A stretch of 26,672 nucleotides of DNA. Source: an uncultured Clostridia bacterium (GTDB lineage Bacteria > Bacillota > Clostridia > TANB77 > CAG-508). The stretch's first letter is position 1. Every line of letters starts with the position of its first letter. A model generated the notes under the pieces. The model saw only the letters and a list, made by a program, of their open reading frames with translations. It was not told where the DNA came from and made no database searches. The DNA lies in contig CAKPJR010000002.1 of NCBI GenBank assembly GCA_934162925.1, forward strand, positions 1 to 26,672, written 5' to 3'. Below, in pieces: positions 6,699-16,571 of this stretch. Position numbers and translations under genes: made by a program.

Positions 6699-9382
6699 AT
6701 GCCTAAAAAGAAAAATAGTAAAAATAAAAGTGCAGATAAAAATATAGATGAAACAAAAGTATATAAATCAAAAAAAGGAAAAACAAACAAAAAAAGAAAA
6801 GTACCAGTAAAAAAGATAGTAATAATAGCTTTATTAATATTACTAATACTTGCAGGTATAGGATTTGGAATTCTATGGGGAGTAGTAAGAGAGGCTAAAT
6901 TAGATGTACAAGATTTAGCATTAAAATATGAGAATTCAGTTGTAGTTGATAAGGATCGGAAATGTTATTGCAGAACTTAGTGGAGACGAAAACAGGAAAT
7001 TTATAAAAATATCAGAAATGGCAGAATACTTACCAACAGCATTTGTATCTATAGAAGACGAAAGATTTTATGATCATATAGGAATTGACGTAAAAAGAAC
7101 CTTAGCTGCAACGGCAAAATATGCACTTAGCAAAGTGGGAATAGGTTCTTCAAGCTATGGAGGAAGTACAATAACACAGCAAACAGTTAAGAACATAACA
7201 AAAGAAAAAGACAGAACATGGCAAAGAAAAGTAAAGGAAATGGCAAGAGCATATTACATAGAAAAAGAATTGTCAAAAGACCAAATATTAGAATTGTATT
7301 TAAACTTAATATTTATGGGTGGAAATACTAATATATATGGAGTAGAAGTAGCATCTAACTATTATTTCTCTAAGAGCGCAAAAGATTTAGACTTAGCAGA
7401 ATGTGCATTTTTAGCAGGGATAAATAACACTCCTAATAGTTATAATCCTTTCGTAGAAGATAACGAAAAAGTTATGGAAAGAATAAAAACAAGAACAAAA
7501 ACAGTTCTTAACAAAATGAATGAACTAGGGAAAATAAAGTCTAAAGAGGAATATGATGCAGCAATTGCAGAGGTTGATGCAGGATTAGCATTTAACAAAG
7601 GTACAATAGTAGAAAATATATATTCATACCACACAGATGCAGCAATAATGCAAATAATTAATCAACTTATGGATGAGAAGGACTTAAATTATGATGCTGC
7701 AAAGTTATACTTATATAGTGGTGGATTTACAATATATACAACTCAAGATAGTAATATGCAAAATATAATGCAAACAGAATTTGAAAAAGATAAATATTGG
7801 GTAAAAGGTAGAGATAAGAATAAAGACGGAACTTTAGTAAATGAACATTCACAAGCAGGTATGACATTAATAGATCAAAAAACTGGATATGTACTTGCTA
7901 CATGTGGAGGATTAGGCAAGAAAACAACTGCATTAGGGTTTAATAGAGGAACACAATTAGTAAAACAAACAGGTTCCTCAATGAAACCATTAGCAGTGGT
8001 TGCACCAGGAATAGATTCTGGAGCAATTACAGCAGCATCAGTATTTGATGATGTTCCATATCAGAATTTTAAAAATTACAATAAATTTAGGGGACTTATT
8101 ACAATAAGATATGCAATTGAGAGTTCGCAAAATATTCCTATGCTTAAAGCAATACAAACAGTTGGAATAAAAAATTCGTTAAATTTCTTACACAACGTAG
8201 GATTCTCAAAACTAGATGATGAAAAAGATAACAATATATCTTTATCATTAGGAGGATTAACAAATGGGGCTAGCCCACTAGAAATGGCAGCTGCATATGC
8301 AGCAATCGCAAACGATGGAGTATATATAACACCTACTTTCTATACAAAAGTTGTAGATAGCAATGGAAATACAGTACTAGAACCAAAACAAGAATCAAGA
8401 ACAGTAATGTCTTCTGCAGCAGCTTATGTAGTAAAAGAAATATTAACTCAACCAGTAAAATCTGGAACATCAACATATTGTGCAATTCCTGGAATGAGTA
8501 CAGCTGCAAAAACAGGTACTACAAATGACGATTTTGATAGATGGCTTTGTGGATTTACACCATATTACACAGCTGCAACATGGTATGGATTTGATAATAA
8601 CGAAACTGTAAGAGGTTGGTCTTTAAGTCCTTCATCTCAAATATGGACTTCAGTTATGAAACAAATACACAAAGGTTTAGAAAGAAAAACATTTGCACAG
8701 ACAAAACCAGATAATGTAGTGACAGCAACTGTATGTAGATCTTCTGGATTATTAGCAACAGAAAACTGTAAAAAAGATGAAAGAAACAATCAAGCTTATA
8801 CGGAGTATTTTGTAAAAGGAACAGTTCCAACAAAAAGTTGCGAATGTCATGTTAAGGTTGAAATTTGTAAAGAAACAGGATTACTTGCAAATGAGTTTTG
8901 TCCAGAAAAAGAAGAAAAGGTATTTATAACAAGACCAAATTCTGAAACGGACACAGGCTGGAAGAGTGCAGAAGATGCAAAATATATGCTTGTAATAAAA
9001 GAAAATTGTACAGTGCATACAGAAACTCCAGATACTACTAAACCAGTAATAAAAATAAAAGGAAAAGATAGTATAACATTAAATATAAATGACAGTTATA
9101 CAGATGAGCGGAGCAACTGCTACAGATGATAGAGATGGAGATTTAACAAGTAAAATTGAAACAACAGGAAAAGTAGATACTAAAAAGGCAGGAACGTATA
9201 AAATAACATATACAGTTAAGGATGCTGCAGGAAATACAGCAACAGCAACGAGAACTGTAATAGTAAAAGAAAATAAAAAGCCAGATGAAAAACCTACAAA
9301 TACGGTTGACGGAGGAAATAATACTACGACTAATGAGATAAGCAACAGTACAACAAGCAATACTACAAGTAATACAGTATAA
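6699..9382 (+). CDS. Class A penicillin-binding protein (PBP1A type), read through two +1 CGGN sites
   Basis: This bifunctional peptidoglycan glycosyltransferase/transpeptidase is anchored in the membrane with its catalytic domains outside. The start has GGGAGG. A Lys-rich cytoplasmic tail (1-45) and one TM (about 46-68) come first. The frame breaks at CGG 6957 (V-V-D-K-D then G-N-V-I-A-E-L). The GT51 domain has EDERFYDH (about 117) and GGSTITQQ. The transpeptidase has SSMK (Ser426), SSQN and KTGT (Lys604). A C-terminal Ig-like domain of the DUF5011/Cry22Aa type (DRDGDLTSKI, GTYKITYTVKDAAGN) is split by CGG 9109, and a Thr/Asn/Ser-rich tail ends the protein. Reading CGGA as Gly at both sites gives 893 residues, in the normal range. 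Without the first shift only 93 residues would be made, with no enzyme. No other defects were seen. Confidence 0.93.
6957..6960 (+). other. CGGA recoding site 3 (PBP, before the GT51 domain)
   Basis: GAT is followed by CGG A. The zero frame stops at 6978-6980. The +1 frame has a stop at 6943-6945, so the switch is confined to about 6946-6960. Gly fits the usual Y/V-D-x-x-G-x-x-I/L motif of PBPs. Confidence 0.93.
9109..9112 (+). other. CGGA recoding site 4 (PBP, in the Ig-like domain)
   Basis: GAG is followed by CGG A. Skipping C9109 gives D-E-G-A-T-A-T-D-D, the conserved G-A-T-A-x-D pattern of this Ig-like domain. The zero frame stops at 9127-9129. Confidence 0.93.
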
Positions 9383-9383
9383 A

Positions 9384-9441
9384 TAATAGGAAAGTTGTAT
9401 AACTTTCCTATTATAGAACAAAGCGACTAAAAGTCGTTTTT
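9384..9441 (+). terminator. Double terminator between PBP and cysS
   Basis: The first hairpin has 13-bp arms (9384-9396 and 9401-9413). A second hairpin, CGACT/AGTCG (9424-9428 and 9432-9436), is followed by five T. The second one, with its ACAAAGCGACTAAA context, recurs at 18632-18658. Confidence 0.7.
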
Positions 9442-9461
9442 ATTGCCAAAAGGGAGGAATT

Positions 9462-10850
9462 ATGAGTATATATTTTTATAATACATTAACTAAAACAAAA
9501 GATGAATTTAAGCCATTAGAAGGAAATGAAGTTAGAATATATTCTTGTGGACCTACAGTATATAAAGATGCGACAATAGGAAATATGAAATCGTACATAT
9601 TTATGGACACTTTGAGAAGAGTATTAAAATATAATGGATATACATTAAAGCATGCTATGAATATTACTGATGTAGGACATTTAGTATCAGATGGAGACGA
9701 AGGCGAAGATAAAATGGTTAAAGCTGCAAAGGAGGAAAAAAAGACTCCGCTTGAAATAGCAGCATTTTATACAGAAAGATTTTTAAAAGACTTCGATAGA
9801 TTAAACATAGATAGACCAGAAATAATATGTAAAGCAACTGACCATATAAAAGATATGGAAGAATTTGTTAAGAAACTTTTAGACAATGGGTATGCATACG
9901 AAACTTCTACAGCAATATATTTTGATGTATCAAAATTAGATAAATATGGAATACTTTCTGGAATAGATTTAAGAAACCAAAAAGCTGGTGCAAGGGTAGA
10001 AGTTGATGAAGAAAAAAGAAACCCATATGACTTTGCACTTTGGATAAAAGCTCCAGAAAATCATATTATGAAATGGGAAAGCCCTTGGGGATTATGTTAT
10101 CCAGGTTGGCATATAGAGTGTTCAACAATGAGTAATAAATATTTGGGAGAAGTATTTGACATCCATACAGGAGGAATAGACTTAGTTCCAACACATCACG
10201 AAAATGAAATAGCTCAAAGTAAAGGAGCTACCGGAAAAATTCCTGCAAGATTTTGGATGCATTGTGAATTCTTATTGATAAATGGTGGCAAGATGAGCAA
10301 AAGCTTAGGAAATACATACCTAGTTCAAGATATTATTGATAAAGGATATGAGGCGCTAGCATATAAAATGATGTGCTTTACATCACATTATAGAAATAAA
10401 TTAAACTTTACATGGGAAGCCTTAGAAAGTAGTCAAAATGCCTTAAACAGACTAAGAGAAGGATATCAAAAACACAGCGAAGGCAATAAAGTTATAGATG
10501 AAAGTATAATTGAAAATTATAAAAATAGATTTTTAGAAGCAATAAATGATGACCTTAATATGCCTGTTGCAATGAGTGTAGTTTGGGATGTTGTAAAAAA
10601 TCCAGAAAAATCAAAACAATTTGCTAAATTGCTTTTAGAATTTGATAAAGTTTTAGGAGTAGATATAGAAAAAAGTGAAGATAAAAAAGAAATAGAATTA
10701 CCTCAAGAGATAAAAGATTTATTAGAACAAAGAAAACAAGCCAGAGAAAATAAAGACTGGGCTTTATCTGATAAAATTAGAGATGAATTAAAAGAAAAAG
10801 GATATATGGTAAAAGATACAAAAGAAGGAATGACAATTGAAAAAATATAA
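9462..10850 (+). CDS. cysS: Cysteinyl-tRNA synthetase
   Basis: This class I aminoacyl-tRNA synthetase charges tRNA-Cys with cysteine in the cytoplasm. Its 462 residues are the normal length. The catalytic domain begins with YSCGPTVYKDATIGN. Cys29 is a zinc ligand, and the HIGH motif appears as T-I-G-N instead of H-I-G-N. Other zinc ligands are visible in GWHIECSTMS and HHENEIAQ, and GKMSKSLGNT is the KMSKS loop. The DALR and C-terminal helical regions follow (LEQRKQARENKDWALSDKIR is typical). The ribosome binding site GGGAGG precedes the ATG. No T-box leader fits in the 79-base gap upstream. No in-frame CGG is present. Confidence 0.96.
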   Translation: MSIYFYNTLTKTKDEFKPLEGNEVRIYSCGPTVYKDATIGNMKSYIFMDTLRRVLKYNGYTLKHAMNITDVGHLVSDGDEGEDKMVKAAKEEKKTPLEIAAFYTERFLKDFDRLNIDRPEIICKATDHIKDMEEFVKKLLDNGYAYETSTAIYFDVSKLDKYGILSGIDLRNQKAGARVEVDEEKRNPYDFALWIKAPENHIMKWESPWGLCYPGWHIECSTMSNKYLGEVFDIHTGGIDLVPTHHENEIAQSKGATGKIPARFWMHCEFLLINGGKMSKSLGNTYLVQDIIDKGYEALAYKMMCFTSHYRNKLNFTWEALESSQNALNRLREGYQKHSEGNKVIDESIIENYKNRFLEAINDDLNMPVAMSVVWDVVKNPEKSKQFAKLLLEFDKVLGVDIEKSEDKKEIELPQEIKDLLEQRKQARENKDWALSDKIRDELKEKGYMVKDTKEGMTIEKI

Positions 10851-10873
10851 GAAATTTAATTGGAGGAAATTTT

Positions 10874-11356
10874 ATGGGGAAGAGAAGTAATTATATCAAT
10901 TGGGATGAATATTTTATGGGGATTGCATTATTGTCAGCCGAAAGAAGCAAAGACCCAAATTCACAGGTAGGAGCTTGCATAGTAAGCGAAGATAATAAAA
11001 TTCTATCAATTGGATATAATGGATTTCCTATGGGATGTTCTGATGATGAAATATCATGGGAAAGAGAAGGAGATTTTGCAGATACAAAATATCCATATGT
11101 ATGCCATGCAGAACTTAATGCAATTCTTAATTATACAGGAACGACATTAAAGAAAAGCAAAATATATGTAGCTTTATTCCCATGTAATGAATGTGCAAAA
11201 GCAATAATACAATCTGGAATAAAAGAAGTTATATATAAAAGTGATAAATATAAAGATACAGATAGTGTAAAGGTATCTAAGAGGCTATTTGATATGGCAG
11301 GAGTAAAATATACAGAATATAAATCAAGAGGAATAAAATTAGAATTAGATTTATAA
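10874..11356 (+). CDS. dCMP deaminase family protein (ComEB-like)
   Basis: This zinc-dependent cytidine/deoxycytidylate deaminase converts dCMP to dUMP, feeding dTMP synthesis. Its 160 residues are typical. The first half of the active site is CHAELNA (His zinc ligand and Glu proton shuttle) and the second is PCNEC (two Cys ligands). The N-terminal pattern SKDPNSQVGACIV and SIGYNGFPMGCSD is characteristic of the family, including vertebrate-like DCTD. It starts 23 bases after cysS with a TGGAGG ribosome binding site and is likely co-transcribed with it. The large palindrome at 11360 directly follows the stop. Confidence 0.92.
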   Translation: MGKRSNYINWDEYFMGIALLSAERSKDPNSQVGACIVSEDNKILSIGYNGFPMGCSDDEISWEREGDFADTKYPYVCHAELNAILNYTGTTLKKSKIYVALFPCNECAKAIIQSGIKEVIYKSDKYKDTDSVKVSKRLFDMAGVKYTEYKSRGIKLELDL

Positions 11357-11359
11357 GAA

Positions 11360-11449
11360 AAACAAATGGGGACAGACCGAAACAAATGGGGACAGACCCC
11401 TTTTGTCCAGAATCATATCCGGACAAAAGGGGTCTGTCCCCATTTGTTT
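11360..11449. repeat. GGGGACAGACCCC palindrome, copy 4 (large, 29-bp arms)
   Basis: Perfect 29-bp arms (11380-11408 and 11421-11449) enclose a 12-base loop. Each arm itself carries the GGGGACAGACCCC core. A partial direct copy of the left arm (11360-11378) precedes it. It is the most complete member of the family and sits 3 bases after the deaminase stop. Confidence 0.85.
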
Positions 11450-11489
11450 CAAAAATCAATTTATAGACCATAAATTTAGTACATATCTA

Positions 11490-11516
11490 TTGTAAAAAGA
11501 AACAAACTAGTATAAA
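11490..11516 (+). promoter_or_regulatory. Possible promoter of the femX operon
   Basis: TTGTAA (11490-11495) and TATAAA (11511-11516) lie before the femX start. The 15-base spacer is short, so this is a weak call. Confidence 0.35.
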
Positions 11517-11543
11517 ATATAATAGTTATATTGGAGGAATAGT

Positions 11544-12603
11544 ATGAAGTTAGTAAATGAAAAAAATATAGAAAAATATAATGAATTTTTAAAAAATCAC
11601 AATAGATGTAACTTTCAACAATCTGTAGAATGGGGAAAAGTAAAAGAAGCTTGGAAAAATGAAATAGTTTTAGCAGAGGATGAAAAAGGAAATATAATAG
11701 GTTCAATTAGTGTACTTATTAGAAAAATTCCTATTTTTGGAAATCTAATGTATTCTTCAAGAGGACCTGTATGTGATATACATGATGAAAAGGTCCTAAG
11801 ACAGCTTACAGAAGGATTAAAAGAACTTGCAAATAAATATAATGCATTTGTTTTAAAAATAGAACCAGATATTAAAAGTGAAGACAAAGAGTTTAGAGAA
11901 ATTGTTACAAAGCTTGGATATGGAATAAAAGATGATGCAAAGAATTTTAGTGAAGAAATACAACCAAGATATGTTTTTAGATTAGACATAAAGGATAAAA
12001 CAGAAGACGAAATATTTAAGGCCTTTCACCAAAAAACCAGATATAATGTTAGATTAGCAACTAAAAAAGGTGTAGTTGTAAAAGAAGGAAAAAGGGAAGA
12101 CTTAAAGGATTTCCATGAAATAATGAAAATAACAGGAAAAAGAGATGATTTTATTATAAGACCATTGGAATATTTTCAAAAAATGTATGATGAACTAGGA
12201 GACCATGCAAAACTATTAATGGCATATTATGAGGACAAGCCTATTTCTCGGAATATTTGATATAGATTATGGAAATAAAGTTTGGTATTTATATGGAGCT
12301 AGCAGTAATGAACATAGAAATTTAATGCCTAATTATTTATTACAATGGGAAGGAATTAAATATGCAATTAGCCAAGGCAAAGATGTATACGATTTTAGAG
12401 GAGTATCTGGAGTTTTAGATGAATCTCATCCACAATACGGTTTATATAGATTTAAAAAAGGATTTAATGCTGAATTTACAGAATTTATAGGAGAAATATA
12501 TTTAGATTTTAAACCATTAGTATATAAATTATATAAAATATCAGAAAAAACATTTAAAAAAGCAAGGGGAATAGTAAGAAGACTAAAAGGAGAAGTAAAA
12601 TAA
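11544..12603 (+). CDS. FemAB-family peptidoglycan bridge aminoacyltransferase, read through one +1 CGGN site
   Basis: FemA/B/X enzymes use aminoacyl-tRNA to add residues to the stem peptide of lipid II or nascent peptidoglycan. TTGGAGG precedes the ATG. Two GNAT-like halves are visible. The N-terminal part has CNFQQSVEWGKVK and YSSRGPVCD, and the middle has FHQKTRYNVRLATKKGV. The C-terminal half, beyond the frame break at CGG 12249, has YLYGASSNEHRNLMPNYLLQ and DFRGVSG. Reading CGGA as Gly gives P-I-S-G-I-F-D-I-D-Y-G and a 352-residue protein of normal length. The zero frame hits TGA three codons after the CGG, losing the whole second domain. The gene leads the run femX-alr-DUF1189-ftsH. Which amino acid it transfers cannot be told. 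Confidence 0.92.
12249..12252 (+). other. CGGA recoding site 5 (femX)
   Basis: TCT is followed by CGG A. The zero frame stops at the TGA three codons later, and homology resumes at once in +1. Gly is the usual residue at this I/V-S-G position of FemAB proteins. Confidence 0.94.
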
Positions 12604-12604
12604 A

Positions 12605-13726
12605 ATGAAATCATTAGTTATTAATAAAGATGATTTAAGACATAATATAAATGTAATAAAAGAACTTGCAAGATTAGATATTCCAGATGATAATGGACAA
12701 GAATATAATTTAATAGGCGTTGTAAAGGGAAATGGCTATGGACTAGGATTAATAGAATATTCTAAATTTTTAATAGATAATGGAATTCTTACACTTGCAG
12801 TTGCAACAGTAGAAGAAGCACTAGAATTAAGAAAAGCAGGAATAAAAGAAGATATTCTTATGATGTCTTCTACAAGCCTAGAAAATGATCTAAAAAAATT
12901 AATAGACAATGATATAATAATAACAATTGGGTCAAAAGAATGTGCAGAGATAGTAAAAAGACTAAGTAATACATCAGATAAAAAAATAAGGGCACATATA
13001 AAAATAGATACAGGGTTTGGAAGATATGGGTTCTTATATAATGATATAAAACTTATTATAGATACTATAAAAGGATTATCTAATATTTCAATAGAAGGAA
13101 TGTATTCACATTTTTCTCTTGCATATTATAAAAAAGATAAATGGACAATAGAGCAATTTAATAGGTTTATGGAGGTAGCAGAAGCATTAAAATTAAATGA
13201 TATAAATATAAAAACTTTGCACATGTGTAATTCTCCAGCATTTTTAAATTATCCAGAAATGCATCTTAATGGCGCAAGAATAGGCTCTGCTTTTATTGGA
13301 AGAGTAGCTGCACAAAATGAAGTTGGACTAAAAAGAGTGGGAGAATTAAAAACAAGTATAGCAGAAATAAAAACTGTACCAAAAGGGTATAATATAGGAT
13401 ATTTAAATAGTTACAAAACAAAAAAAGAAACAAAAATTGCAATAATACAAGTAGGGTATATGGATGGATATAATATTACATTAAAAACAGATATGTTTAG
13501 ATTTGTAGACAAATTAAGAGGTTTGTCACATAGCATAAAGAATTTCTTAAAGAAAAATAATTTTAAGGTTAAAATAAATAACAAGAAGTATAATGTAATA
13601 GGCAAAGTTGGAATGTACCACATGGCAATAGATATAACAAATAGTAATGTTAAAATAAACGACTTTGTTTATTTAGATGTTAATCCACTTCATGTAGATA
13701 GTAGAATTAGAAGGGAGTATATATAA
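12605..13726 (+). CDS. alr: Alanine racemase (fold-type III PLP enzyme)
   Basis: Alanine racemase interconverts L- and D-alanine for peptidoglycan and acts in the cytoplasm. The 373 residues are a standard length. The PLP-binding lysine is Lys41 in GVVKGNGYGLG (usual form VKANAYGHG). The second catalytic base is Tyr285 in VGYMDGY. IDTGFGRYGF and NGARIGSAFIGR are family motifs, though the latter departs from the usual RPGIALYG. The motif differences leave room for a related amino-acid racemase (for example serine), but cell-wall context favours alanine. The start is 1 base after the femX stop, with AGGAG inside femX, so the two are translationally close. Confidence 0.85.
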   Translation: MKSLVINKDDLRHNINVIKELARLDIPDDNGQEYNLIGVVKGNGYGLGLIEYSKFLIDNGILTLAVATVEEALELRKAGIKEDILMMSSTSLENDLKKLIDNDIIITIGSKECAEIVKRLSNTSDKKIRAHIKIDTGFGRYGFLYNDIKLIIDTIKGLSNISIEGMYSHFSLAYYKKDKWTIEQFNRFMEVAEALKLNDINIKTLHMCNSPAFLNYPEMHLNGARIGSAFIGRVAAQNEVGLKRVGELKTSIAEIKTVPKGYNIGYLNSYKTKKETKIAIIQVGYMDGYNITLKTDMFRFVDKLRGLSHSIKNFLKKNNFKVKINNKKYNVIGKVGMYHMAIDITNSNVKINDFVYLDVNPLHVDSRIRREYI

Positions 13727-14737
13727 ATGAAGCAAAAAAAGGAAAACTTTTTTAAAAGACTAAAAAATGCGGTTATAAATTTTGATAAATATAGAGAATA
13801 TGCAGATGAAAAGGTATCTGTTGCTATAAAATATGTATTAAAATTAGTTCTTATATTTTCGATTATAATTGCTGTTTCACTAACAATAAGGGTTGCTTTA
13901 GAACTTAATAGAGTAATAGAAGCATTTAGAGAATCATGCCCAGACTTTAAAATTGAAAATAATAGTTTAGTTATGCAAGAAGAAAACAATAACTTTATTG
14001 TAAGTGACAGTTCAAATATTTTATGTTTAATAATAAATAGTGAAAAGCAAAGCTTAACAGAAATTGAAGATGCTAATAACTATCAAAGTGTAATTGCTAT
14101 ATTAAAAGACAAAATTGTTTTAAAAAATTCATTCAGCATGGAAAGCAGTACAACATATGAACAATTAGGAAAATCGTATGAATTAAATAATATAACTAAA
14201 CAAGGAATTCTTTCATATATAACAAACAAAAATATGGCAGTAATGTTTGCAACTCTTGTTATAGGTTCTACAATATATTTGTTTATAGTATACTTAATAC
14301 AAATTTTATTAGATATACTACTTTTATCAATAATAGGATTTTTATTTAGTAGAATAATTGGAATAAAATTTAACTACAAGCAAATATTTAATATGAGCAC
14401 GTATGCAATAACTTTGTCATTTTTATTATATATGATATATATAGTGGTAAATTTGTTTACAGGATTTATAGTTAAGTATTTTAACATAGCATATAATGCA
14501 ATTTCATATATTTATATTATAACAGCAATGATGATGATAAAATCAGACTTAACAAAAGAAAAAATTATGGTTGGGAAAATAGTACAAGAACAAAGAAAAG
14601 TAAGAGAAGAAAATAAGACTGAAGAAGAAAATAGAGATGAAGAAGATAAAAAAGAAGAAAAACAAAAAGAAAAAAAAGAGGAGAAGAAGAAAGAGAAAGA
14701 AGGACAAGGAGAAACTCCTGAAGGGAGCAATGCTTAA
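13727..14737 (+). CDS. DUF1189-like multi-pass membrane protein
   Basis: A 336-residue membrane protein whose ATG follows the alr stop directly. The ribosome binding site AAGGGAG lies in the alr end. It has an N-terminal basic region (KRLKNAVINFDKYREYADEK) and a first TM at about 42-62, then a non-membrane domain of about 110 residues. A cluster of about four TM helices spans 180-275, and the tail after 280 is extremely Lys/Glu-rich. The arrangement (FxKF-like start, TM, outside domain, TM cluster) resembles DUF1189 proteins of Firmicutes, whose function is unknown. The tail may be a cytoplasmic unstructured extension. The operon position suggests an envelope role. Confidence 0.6.
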   Translation: MKQKKENFFKRLKNAVINFDKYREYADEKVSVAIKYVLKLVLIFSIIIAVSLTIRVALELNRVIEAFRESCPDFKIENNSLVMQEENNNFIVSDSSNILCLIINSEKQSLTEIEDANNYQSVIAILKDKIVLKNSFSMESSTTYEQLGKSYELNNITKQGILSYITNKNMAVMFATLVIGSTIYLFIVYLIQILLDILLLSIIGFLFSRIIGIKFNYKQIFNMSTYAITLSFLLYMIYIVVNLFTGFIVKYFNIAYNAISYIYIITAMMMIKSDLTKEKIMVGKIVQEQRKVREENKTEEENRDEEDKKEEKQKEKKEEKKKEKEGQGETPEGSNA

Positions 14738-14767
14738 TAAAACTAAAAATAAAGGAGAGATTTATTA

Positions 14768-16561
14768 ATGAAAGACAAACCAAAGGATAATAACAAATTA
14801 TATTACTCAATACTAGCAGTAGTAGCAATAATACTAGTAATAGTTGGAGTATTACTTTTAAATAATAATAACTTTGCTGAAAAAGATGATAAAGAACTAG
14901 CATATACAGAATTAATAAAAAAGATAGATAGTAAAGAAGTAGAAAAAATAGAAATGACAGTAGGAAGTACTACAGTAAAAGTAAAATTAAAAAATGTTGA
15001 AGAAGAAAAAAACACAATAGTTCCAAGTACACAAGCTTTTATAGAGTTAGTACAAGAACAAGTTAAAAATGGGAACGAAATAGAATTAATACAAAATCCA
15101 ACTAGTGCATTACTAAAAATAGCACAAAGTTTATTATCACTATTACCAACAATAATGATTGTAATTTTATTTGTAGTAATTATGAAAATGCAAGGGCTAG
15201 GAGACAAAGGAAAAGTATATGACTCTACAAGTAGTGAAAATACTCATACAACATTTGAGGATGTAGCAGGACTTGATGAAGAAAAAAGTGAATTAATAGA
15301 AATAGTAGATTTCTTGAAAGAACCTAAAAAGTTCCATGAAATGGGAGCAAAAATACCAAGAGGAATTCTTCTTTGTGGAAAGCCTGGTACAGGAAAAACT
15401 TTGATTGCAAAAGCTATTGCTGGAGAAGCGGGTGTACCATTTATATCAATGAGCGGTTCAGAATTTATAGAAATGTTTGCAGGACTTGGAGCTTCAAGAG
15501 TAAGAAAATTATTTGAAAAAGCAAAGAAAGTATCTCCTTGTATAATATTTATAGATGAAATAGATGCAATTGGAGCAAGAAGAACAAATGCAAGTGGAGC
15601 AGAAAGCGAAAATAACCAAACATTGAACCAATTATTAGTAGAAATGGATGGATTTGAGACAAACGAAACTGTAATTGTACTTGCAGCAACAAATAGACCT
15701 GAAATGCTAGATAAAGCATTATTAAGACCAGGAAGATTTGATAGACAAATAACAATAGCAGCACCAGATGCAAAAGGAAGAGAAGCCATATTAAAGATAC
15801 ACGCAAAAGATAAAAAGTTTGCAAGCAATATAAGCTTAAAAGATATTGCAAATGATACAGCTGGATTTACAGGAGCAGAACTTGCAAATGTATTGAATGA
15901 AGCAGCTATTATTGCTACAATAAAAAAACATAAAAAAATACAAATGCAAGATTTAGATGATGCAGTAAAAAAAGTAACAGTAGGACTTGAAAAACATAGT
16001 AGAGTAATATCTGACAAAGATAAAAAATTAACAGCATACCACGAAGCCGGACATGCAATAGTAAGCAAATTCTTAGAAACACAAATGGATGTAAAAGAAG
16101 TATCAATTATTCCAAGAGGTCTTGCTGGTGGATATACTATGTACAAAACAAACGAGGACAAGTATTATATTTCTAAAACAGAAATGGAAGAAAAACTAAT
16201 AGCATTACTAGGTGGAAGAGCAGCAGAGAAGATTGCACTAAATGATATTTCAACAGGTGCAAGTAATGATATAGAAGTAGCAACTCAAATTGCAAAAGAT
16301 ATGGTAACAGTATATGGAATGAGTGATAACATAGGTCCAATTTTCTTAAAGCAAAGAGATCCATATGAAAGACAAGTATTTGGAGAAAATATAGATGATG
16401 CAGTAGGAATAGAAGTAAAAACAATGATAGACAAAGCATATAAAAAAGCACAAGAAATAATTTTAGCACATATGGACAAACTACAAGCAATTGCAGAAAG
16501 ACTACTAGAAAAAGAAATAATATCAGCAGAAGAGTTTGAAACATTCTTTGAAGAAGAATAA
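14768..16561 (+). CDS. ftsH: FtsH, membrane AAA+ zinc protease
   Basis: FtsH pulls damaged or short-lived membrane and soluble proteins through an ATP-driven hexamer into a zinc protease chamber. Its 597 residues are slightly shorter than B. subtilis FtsH. TM1 spans about 13-32, the extracytoplasmic domain 33-115 and TM2 about 116-137. Walker A is GKPGTGKT (about 203) and Walker B is IIFIDEID. The pore loop reads MFAGLGASRVR, where the family norm is MFVGVGASRVR. NRPEMLDKALLRPGRFDR is the second region of homology, and HEAGH (425-429) is the zinc site. The ribosome binding site AAAGGAGAG precedes the ATG, 30 bases after the upstream gene. No in-frame CGG is present. Confidence 0.96.
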   Translation: MKDKPKDNNKLYYSILAVVAIILVIVGVLLLNNNNFAEKDDKELAYTELIKKIDSKEVEKIEMTVGSTTVKVKLKNVEEEKNTIVPSTQAFIELVQEQVKNGNEIELIQNPTSALLKIAQSLLSLLPTIMIVILFVVIMKMQGLGDKGKVYDSTSSENTHTTFEDVAGLDEEKSELIEIVDFLKEPKKFHEMGAKIPRGILLCGKPGTGKTLIAKAIAGEAGVPFISMSGSEFIEMFAGLGASRVRKLFEKAKKVSPCIIFIDEIDAIGARRTNASGAESENNQTLNQLLVEMDGFETNETVIVLAATNRPEMLDKALLRPGRFDRQITIAAPDAKGREAILKIHAKDKKFASNISLKDIANDTAGFTGAELANVLNEAAIIATIKKHKKIQMQDLDDAVKKVTVGLEKHSRVISDKDKKLTAYHEAGHAIVSKFLETQMDVKEVSIIPRGLAGGYTMYKTNEDKYYISKTEMEEKLIALLGGRAAEKIALNDISTGASNDIEVATQIAKDMVTVYGMSDNIGPIFLKQRDPYERQVFGENIDDAVGIEVKTMIDKAYKKAQEIILAHMDKLQAIAERLLEKEIISAEEFETFFEEE

Positions 16562-16571
16562 AAACGGAAAA

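Noticed and set aside
9383..9461. T-box riboswitch before cysS
   Set aside because: The gap is only 79 bases and is filled by two terminator hairpins; no T-box sequence was seen.
14512..16544. Several long minus-strand open frames opposite the DUF1189-like gene and ftsH
   Set aside because: They are Leu/Ser/Phe-rich shadows of Lys/Glu-rich coding sequence, without ribosome binding sites.
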